Shown: piece after piece, positions 58,042-64,000 of the stretch
How the letters are laid out: each line of letters opens with the position of its first letter
Numbering within the stretch: position 1 is the stretch's first letter
Source: Pichia kudriavzevii
Taxonomy: Eukaryota; Ascomycota; Pichiomycetes; Pichiales; Pichiaceae
Assembly: GCF_003054445.1 (NCBI RefSeq)
Contig: NC_042506.1
Location: forward strand, 379,501 to 443,500
Reading direction: 5' to 3'
Length of the DNA stretch: 64,000 nt
Translations under genes and position numbers: made by a program
Notes under the pieces: generated by a model
What the model saw: the letters and a program-made list of their open reading frames with translations, nothing else
Told to the model about the DNA's origin: nothing
Databases searched by the model: none

Positions 58042-61000
58042 ATGAGTACAATAGAAGATGATGTTTTTTACGAGCAAGATGAGTTGGATTTTGAGGAACT
58101 AATAGAGAAAAATATGGATAGTAACTTTGAAGACGATGAGAATATCGATAAAGATCTTCTCTCAGACCTAGAGGAATATGAGGACGAAGAAGTTGACGGA
58201 AGCAAAGAGAAGATAAAAAGAGAAGAAAGATTGCAGCAAAAAATGAATATGACCAAGAATCCCTTGACTTCTGTGTCTCTAACCGCTACTAAGGATGAAG
58301 ACCATATTAAGCGTAGAGTTGCAATGCTTTGTTCAGCACTTGGTGGGTTCGACTTGAATCCGCCGCAAGATTACATTCTTGGTATTGAGGCAGCTGGATG
58401 TTTACGTGATATAAAAAGATTATTGAAGGTTGTAGATGAAGAAAAGAACGTGCATGTTGTGGCTTCAGCATGCCATGATAGCGGTTTATTAATCAACGAT
58501 CTGGTTCCAATAGTTGTTCAATTTGGGACTACAGATGTTGCAAATGCAGATCCGGATATAATTAAACTATTACTATCGTGTTTGGAACTAATAACTAAGT
58601 TGATGACCCCGATCACTCTGGGAAATGATGATGTGGACGATACTGGTTTACTGAAACTTAAACGAGCACAAATCGAATATAAGCATAGATTACTTCACTA
58701 TAAAAAGGGAAAGATATTCAAGTATCTTGTTGCCTTAATTATACCTGTTTTACAGCTTGAGAGGAGTGAAGTAACTCACCGTGACAATATCATCTTAAAC
58801 CTTTGTTTGACGCTTTTCACCAACATTTTAAGAATCAAACCTTCAGATGCCAATACAGCCAAAAAGAATAAAAGTCATGTCATCAATGTTTTTCAGGAGC
58901 TACCGCCTGGTATTTTAGAAGAGGATATTTCCTTGGAAGTTGTACTTGAAGTTTATAGAAAGTACAAGATTCTACCCATAGTTCAAACTATTGCTTCTAA
59001 CTTATCAAATGAATTTGAAAGTCGAATTTTGGGCACTGCCTGTTTGGATTTCTATTACTATTCATTTGTTTCTGTTGATCCGAAGTCATTGGTTGACGAT
59101 ATCGGTAAAGCAGGAAATGCTCTTGACTCATTGCCTAAAAGCGCAGCTATAGCTGATGCTCGAGATGAAACTAATGATCGAAATGTTTCCAATATTAATG
59201 ATAGGCTTCGCCAACTTAAAATGAAAGAAAAGGAAAACATCCGGTCATTCAAATCCAAGAGCTCAACCAGGCACGCTAAATTTGGTTCATTGATAAGTGT
59301 TCAAGACCGAAAAAATGGAACTCGTGTTTTGTCAGGTCAAGATAAGTTGAGAGATACAAATATCGTAGGATTATTAGATAAAAATGTGTCTAAAATCGAA
59401 AGTGGTAAAATATTCAATAGAATCAACAAAAAGGAAAATGAGGGTCACGAAAAGATTGTTAGATTAAATATCAGAAGCAGAGAATTATTGAGTAAATTTG
59501 TCCAAGACTTCATTGAGAATGGGTTCCCTATTGTGTTCAGGGAAATGTATAGTATGATTCTAGAAGGGCTCGTCCATCCTGAAGAAAAGAAGATTTACAA
59601 GCTAGATTATGATTTTTTCTTTGTGGTCAATTGGATATTACGCTTTGAAATGTGCTACCAATCTGTCCACAAAAGAGGCTTAAGAACAGTTTCTAAATAT
59701 AAATACTTCTACTGTTGTTTCACGGGAAAGACCATAAAGGATTTGATAAATGTGTTTATTCCAACATACACGAAAGTGAATTATGATTGTTTAAGGGTGA
59801 CAACCTGTGTTTTAAAAAACATTCTCTCATCTGCGCTTACCATTCACTCTTACGAGAATTTTGAGGATAGCAAAATGTTAAGTGACGATAAGATGGTTCT
59901 AAAGGCATTAGTTCAAACGGGAGAAGCTGTTTTAAGACTGGTATTTGAAATTGAAAGTGAAGTTAAGAGTTTGCTAAGATTGCCTCAAGACGCCCATAGA
60001 AGATCGTACTTGTTTGGATTGGAAATGATTGAATTTACACATGTTGTATTAAAAGTCTTGTCCTATATTTCAAAGTTATCAATTCCTATTATGCTATTCA
60101 GAAAATATTCAGATGACTTCAATGAAGACGACATCTATGATGGTCAAGATAGATCTAATTTGACAAAAAATGCTTTGAATAGATACAAGGAACTCGATAG
60201 GGGGAGATGCGAGGACTTCAAGGATCTGTTATTTCACGATAATATTGTCAGCACACATATTTGGCTATTCAAACAATACCAAGAAGTTGAAGAAGAAAAG
60301 CTAAATTTGGTTTTGTTTTACTTCAGAAAACTACTTTTAAAATGGGAAAGAAATATTCTCAAGCTATTCAGACTTGACTTCATGCATGCTTTATACGAGT
60401 TTAAAAATGCAGATGTCTCTCCAAAATTGAAACTAGACTTCGGGAATCTCACAAACTTCTTTATGCATCATTTTACCAAGATATGCCAGCATTCACCTTA
60501 TGCTTTCATCGATTTGGCTGTCTTTGATGAAACTTTTGATAGTGATATAAAGACATACCTAATGAGTGGCGATCCAATGGCACTGGGAAGCCTAACATTT
60601 AAGGAAAGAAGAAAGACCGAAAGAAGGGGTAATAAAGATGTAAAGTTCAGAGATGATTTGATGCCTGATAAAAGAAAGACCATTTTACTTGTTTCTTTGT
60701 TATTTTTTAAAGATATGACAGCGGTTCTTGACACACTCTCTAAATACTTGCAGCAATGGTACGATGAATTGACCCAGACTTTTGATGGCAAAGACCCGAT
60801 TGGTCCACTGAATGTCTATAGGTTTGCAGGAACCTTACAGGGGGAATATAGATCAAACCCTTATTTTAGACTTTTGTGTAATGTGGGTGGCATAGTCAAC
60901 GGTGCCTTTATATCCAAAAGTGCCCAAAAGCTTTTAGATTTTAAAACAAATGTCGAACAAGCAATGGAAACCCCGGTTGATCCTGATATGTTGGAAGATA

Positions 61001-62202
61001 TTCTCGATGACCCAAACATAGAAATTCAACAGTTACATCAATATAATAAAAGGCGGAAAAGACAAAATGTTGATGATGTTGATGATGATCCTGACCTTAA
61101 TGATGGTTATGACTCATACCTCGAAGATGACAGCTATGGGGATGAAGTTGTTAATGATGGCGATGATTTGGCTGGCTCTGGAGATGAACAACAGGATGAA
61201 TTAGAATTAATGGAGACTAGGTTGCAATCTTTAGAAAACAGAATCAAAGGCAAAGCGATGAAACGGACAGTTGATGGTCAGTTGGTTGAAATGGGCAAAA
61301 AACTCAGAAGAAAAAAAAGCAAGAAATCCAAAGATAAAAAGAAAACACATAAAAGAAGGAGAATTGTTGAAGACGATAATGAAATTGTTTCAGATGGTGA
61401 AATTAAGCGACGGGCAAATTTGTCTAAACATATGATTTATGACAGTGATGAAGAAGCCAATGAAGATCCTAACTTCTTTGAAAGGGAGATAAAGCTGCAT
61501 CAGCTATTACAAAAAAGACATGGTTTGATTACCAAAGAACAATATAACTCTTTAATGGACGGATCACTAGATGTTGATGATGTTAGTGATTTAGACGATA
61601 ATCTTGTCGTAGATACTGAAAAGGATTTAGAAATAACAGCAGCAGCCTCAAAGCCAGACAGAGAGCTACTCATTGATTTATTAAGAGGAGGGAAAAGTTT
61701 GTCTAATGATGAGGAGAATGTCATCATGTCAGGAGAAAGTTCCCATGAAAGCGATACCTCTGATGAAGATGAAATTTCCGAAGAGCATCAAGTTTCTGTA
61801 GAACTGGGTAGAATCAGGGATATGTTACGTAATAGCTCTGGTGAACCTGAAGTGTTCAATAATGTGGAGAACAAGAGACCTACGAAACTAAGAATTGTTG
61901 ATGATGAGGAAGAGGAGGAGGAGGAAGAGGAAGAGGAGGAAGAAAAAAGAAAGTTGGCGAAGGTAAAGGATCAAAAAAACGAAAATTTAAGATTAGCGGG
62001 AAAGCCGGGAGGGGATAATACAAATAGCGATGTGGCAGCCAATATTCATCCAGAGGAACAAATGCAAGAGACTGAGATAGATAGCCAAATGACTTCTACT
62101 AGCAGTGTGGACTCTACTACGCAGACTACTGAAAATACGGAAATTGATATTCTTAATAGTCTAAGACAAATTCACGACGTAATTAATTTACAAAACATCT
62201 GA
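58042..62202 (+). CDS. TOF1: Replication fork protection protein Tof1 (Timeless/Swi1)
   Basis: Tof1 forms a complex with Csm3 that travels with the replisome and supports checkpoint signalling and fork pausing. The 1,386-residue product is near the S. cerevisiae length (1,238). The Timeless N-terminal domain starts about residue 90 with HIKRRVAMLCSALGG and holds STRHAKFGSLISVQ, a family hallmark. The C-terminal third is charged, with a poly-Glu run at 61906-61947. ATG 58042 is chosen; the frame is open further upstream but without ATG, and a short uORF lies at 57933-57956. A 120-residue N-terminal extension relative to a later ATG cannot be excluded. Confidence 0.93.
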   Translation: MSTIEDDVFYEQDELDFEELIEKNMDSNFEDDENIDKDLLSDLEEYEDEEVDGSKEKIKREERLQQKMNMTKNPLTSVSLTATKDEDHIKRRVAMLCSALGGFDLNPPQDYILGIEAAGCLRDIKRLLKVVDEEKNVHVVASACHDSGLLINDLVPIVVQFGTTDVANADPDIIKLLLSCLELITKLMTPITLGNDDVDDTGLLKLKRAQIEYKHRLLHYKKGKIFKYLVALIIPVLQLERSEVTHRDNIILNLCLTLFTNILRIKPSDANTAKKNKSHVINVFQELPPGILEEDISLEVVLEVYRKYKILPIVQTIASNLSNEFESRILGTACLDFYYYSFVSVDPKSLVDDIGKAGNALDSLPKSAAIADARDETNDRNVSNINDRLRQLKMKEKENIRSFKSKSSTRHAKFGSLISVQDRKNGTRVLSGQDKLRDTNIVGLLDKNVSKIESGKIFNRINKKENEGHEKIVRLNIRSRELLSKFVQDFIENGFPIVFREMYSMILEGLVHPEEKKIYKLDYDFFFVVNWILRFEMCYQSVHKRGLRTVSKYKYFYCCFTGKTIKDLINVFIPTYTKVNYDCLRVTTCVLKNILSSALTIHSYENFEDSKMLSDDKMVLKALVQTGEAVLRLVFEIESEVKSLLRLPQDAHRRSYLFGLEMIEFTHVVLKVLSYISKLSIPIMLFRKYSDDFNEDDIYDGQDRSNLTKNALNRYKELDRGRCEDFKDLLFHDNIVSTHIWLFKQYQEVEEEKLNLVLFYFRKLLLKWERNILKLFRLDFMHALYEFKNADVSPKLKLDFGNLTNFFMHHFTKICQHSPYAFIDLAVFDETFDSDIKTYLMSGDPMALGSLTFKERRKTERRGNKDVKFRDDLMPDKRKTILLVSLLFFKDMTAVLDTLSKYLQQWYDELTQTFDGKDPIGPLNVYRFAGTLQGEYRSNPYFRLLCNVGGIVNGAFISKSAQKLLDFKTNVEQAMETPVDPDMLEDILDDPNIEIQQLHQYNKRRKRQNVDDVDDDPDLNDGYDSYLEDDSYGDEVVNDGDDLAGSGDEQQDELELMETRLQSLENRIKGKAMKRTVDGQLVEMGKKLRRKKSKKSKDKKKTHKRRRIVEDDNEIVSDGEIKRRANLSKHMIYDSDEEANEDPNFFEREIKLHQLLQKRHGLITKEQYNSLMDGSLDVDDVSDLDDNLVVDTEKDLEITAAASKPDRELLIDLLRGGKSLSNDEENVIMSGESSHESDTSDEDEISEEHQVSVELGRIRDMLRNSSGEPEVFNNVENKRPTKLRIVDDEEEEEEEEEEEEEKRKLAKVKDQKNENLRLAGKPGGDNTNSDVAANIHPEEQMQETEIDSQMTSTSSVDSTTQTTENTEIDILNSLRQIHDVINLQNI

Positions 62203-62283
62203 AATTCTCCATCGACACATTTAGTTCCAAAATAGAGAGGTTATACTATATCAAATGTTCAGCAACGAAAAAAAAAGCTACCC

Positions 62284-63702
62284 TCAAATACAATGGCTAT
62301 TACTAGGTGAGCTAAAAGTAGCATGTATTGTCTGTGCAGTTGATAAAACCATCACCAGAAACCCAAATGTTGCACAAGCGTAATATGGAATTTGCTGCTT
62401 CAGAGTATGGTTTCTCTTAGTTAGTTTGTTGTAACAGAGTGGTGGCAAAATATAAGCTATCAATGAACCAGATGTAGCACCTACTATCTCTAACACAGCG
62501 CCCAAGTTACACGTGTTGAGAGCAATTATTAAAGGAATTAAAATTAGGATTGCTGTGGTTGCCAAATGTTGCAATTTAGAGAAACCTTGAAATTTGTAGC
62601 TTGGATTCAAATTGGCTTTATAAATTATATATAGGTCCTTAATAACCTCTCTTAAAACATAAACCTCCAATGGTAAAGTTGTTATCATATTCATACCAAA
62701 GCACAATCTTGCAACATTCACCAACAAATCGTCACTTGGGAAATTGTTTAAGATATTTCCTTTAGTTTTATTACCAAAATTTAGAAATCCACATACGCCC
62801 ATCAGACAACAAACAAATCCAGATATAGCACATGATATATGTACGACTCTGTTGAATCTGTCCAACGTAGGTGTGTTTATTGAGTCATATATGAATGTTG
62901 TATTATGATGACAAACTAAGGCAAAGGAGATCACACTTACAGCTTGAAAAAATCCAACATTAACAAAATAGCTCAATGTTGGTATTGTTCCTTTAAAGTC
63001 AGACGATACAAAGGGCGCTTTGAACACCACTATTGAAATGATGATGGACATACTGACTAGTGCAAGTCCGCTTGCTTTTGCAAGTAGTGAAATATCCTTA
63101 ATTATAGACAATGGAAAGCAAACAGCACAAACGCAGAAAGCCATAATAGAATTTCTACTAAGTATGTACGATAATATTGCAGAGTTGTTGATCTCATTGG
63201 CAAAAAGGGGCCTTATAACATGAGGAATAGAGTCTCCAATAATAATTATGAACCCGATACTGCCACCAAACGCAAATAGACCTTGTGACAACAAAACAAC
63301 TACCTTACCTAGCTTGCCATACGTATATGTGACAAAACCTGTATAGGTTTTCGTCCCAGACAACTTGGTATTAATAATGATTAAACGGAGTGTCCAATCA
63401 TTTACTATTGTCAAAACGGTCATTAACAACACACCTAAAAATAATCCTGAATTCAGAAAAGCCATGGGTATCCCCACTATACCAGCCCCTACTATCGAGT
63501 TGGTCATATTGAAAAATGCTGCCTTTAGATCTGATCCAGATGATGGCGTCACCACGTCCATACTCAATGGAATGTTATCATTATCGTTACTACTTTCATT
63601 GCTTGTTTCTGACAGAGGATCAAATATACTTATTTCGTCTTGTATTTGATCATTATATTGTGGACCACCATCCCCAACTAGATCACTGTATTCTCTAGAC
63701 AT
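62284..63702 (-). CDS. AVT2: Vacuolar-type amino-acid transporter, Avt2-like
   Basis: The 472-residue protein belongs to the AAAP (SLC32/36/38) family. It has an acidic N-terminal tail and about 11 membrane spans; the first has FFNMTNSIVGAGIVGIPMAF and the second ends in NDWTLRLI, as in S. cerevisiae Avt2 (480 residues). The N-terminal tail is unconserved, as usual. Substrate is not known from sequence. It converges on TOF1, 81 bases away. Confidence 0.8.
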   Translation of the reverse strand: MSREYSDLVGDGGPQYNDQIQDEISIFDPLSETSNESSNDNDNIPLSMDVVTPSSGSDLKAAFFNMTNSIVGAGIVGIPMAFLNSGLFLGVLLMTVLTIVNDWTLRLIIINTKLSGTKTYTGFVTYTYGKLGKVVVLLSQGLFAFGGSIGFIIIIGDSIPHVIRPLFANEINNSAILSYILSRNSIMAFCVCAVCFPLSIIKDISLLAKASGLALVSMSIIISIVVFKAPFVSSDFKGTIPTLSYFVNVGFFQAVSVISFALVCHHNTTFIYDSINTPTLDRFNRVVHISCAISGFVCCLMGVCGFLNFGNKTKGNILNNFPSDDLLVNVARLCFGMNMITTLPLEVYVLREVIKDLYIIYKANLNPSYKFQGFSKLQHLATTAILILIPLIIALNTCNLGAVLEIVGATSGSLIAYILPPLCYNKLTKRNHTLKQQIPYYACATFGFLVMVLSTAQTIHATFSSPSNSHCI

Positions 63703-64000
63703 TCTTATAAAGTGTAGGGAGATCTAATGTTGTCATTAATTGATACTGCTTTGTCCATCATGAAGAATACACCATCGTTATCCGATTTCAGTAAAGTAGC
63801 TGCATCCAATGCGCCACGAATAAATGGTCCTGCAGAGAGTTTTCTATGCGCCACTGTCTTTTGGCGCATAAAAAACACCTGCTTTCGGTGAATTGCAGAA
63901 ATTCGTGGAGAGAAATGGGCTCTATTTGTAAGTGCTGCTCACCTATACTTAGGTGCTGGTTTTATTTGACATAATACAATCTTTAAGCACATCGGCCATC
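63703..64000. promoter_or_regulatory. Right edge, upstream of the AVT2-like gene
   Basis: The region upstream of the minus-strand transporter. It contains the inverted repeat at 63845-63870, plus a third ATGCGCCA at 63809-63816. No gene is seen before the edge. Confidence 0.6.
63845..63870. repeat. 9-bp inverted repeat TATGCGCCA/TGGCGCATA
   Basis: Two perfect nine-base arms are separated by eight bases. A third ATGCGCCA half-site lies 36 bases before. Together they look like an operator upstream of the AVT2-like gene. Confidence 0.75.

Overview
This window is nuclear DNA of a budding yeast (Saccharomycotina). It carries 27 protein genes, almost all without introns, and the few introns have the yeast signals GTATGT/GTAAGT, TACTAAC and AG. 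The gene set is typical of yeast: PSA1, NUP159, IML1, HOM6, NOP56, YKE2, COQ9, CDC36, UPS1, ATG4 and TOF1, with many Zn2Cys6 regulators. The CTG codon at 27352-27354 in NOP56 falls where the family has a conserved leucine, so CTG is read as Leu. This argues against the CTG-Ser and CTG-Ala yeasts. A Pichiaceae-type yeast (Pichia or relatives) is my inference, not a proof.

Layout. 1-2.7 kb: an AT minisatellite and a DUF2009/UPF0652 gene. 2.9-6.2 kb: a Cld1-like mitochondrial hydrolase and PSA1. 6.5-18.1 kb: NUP159 (small 5' exon), IML1 and HOM6. 18.5-25 kb: a Kre2/Ktr mannosyltransferase, PPX1, IPA1-like, COQ9, YKE2 and an unrecognised mitochondrial protein. 25.2-29.2 kb: a Pba1-like proteasome chaperone (spliced right after its ATG), NOP56 and an orphan. 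29.2-31.1 kb: a gene-free AT-rich stretch, ended by an intron-less tRNA-Trp. 31.5-39.3 kb: mS38/COX24, FAP7, CDC36, a Zn2Cys6 regulator, UPS1 and a fatty-acid elongase. 39.3-42.3 kb: a 3-kb gene-free control region in front of a MIG1-type repressor. 43.6-53.1 kb: three Zn2Cys6 regulators around one proline-racemase-family enzyme. 53.1-63.7 kb: SQS1, ATG4, TOF1 and an AVT2-like transporter.

The most system-like locus is 43.6-50.6 kb. A proline-racemase-family enzyme with both catalytic cysteines lies between two paralogous zinc-cluster regulators and shares a divergent promoter with one of them; that promoter carries a CGG-N10-CCG palindrome. It looks like a local catabolic regulon. The other unusual material is regulatory: repeated GGAAAAAC-type elements and a Mig1-like site before MIG1, an inverted RRPE pair before NOP56, an MCB before TOF1, and palindromes before SQS1/ATG4 and AVT2. 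I found no CRISPR array and no recognisable retroelement or DNA transposon.

Several genes are started here at the first in-frame ATG rather than at the most upstream near-cognate codon; each entry says so where it matters.
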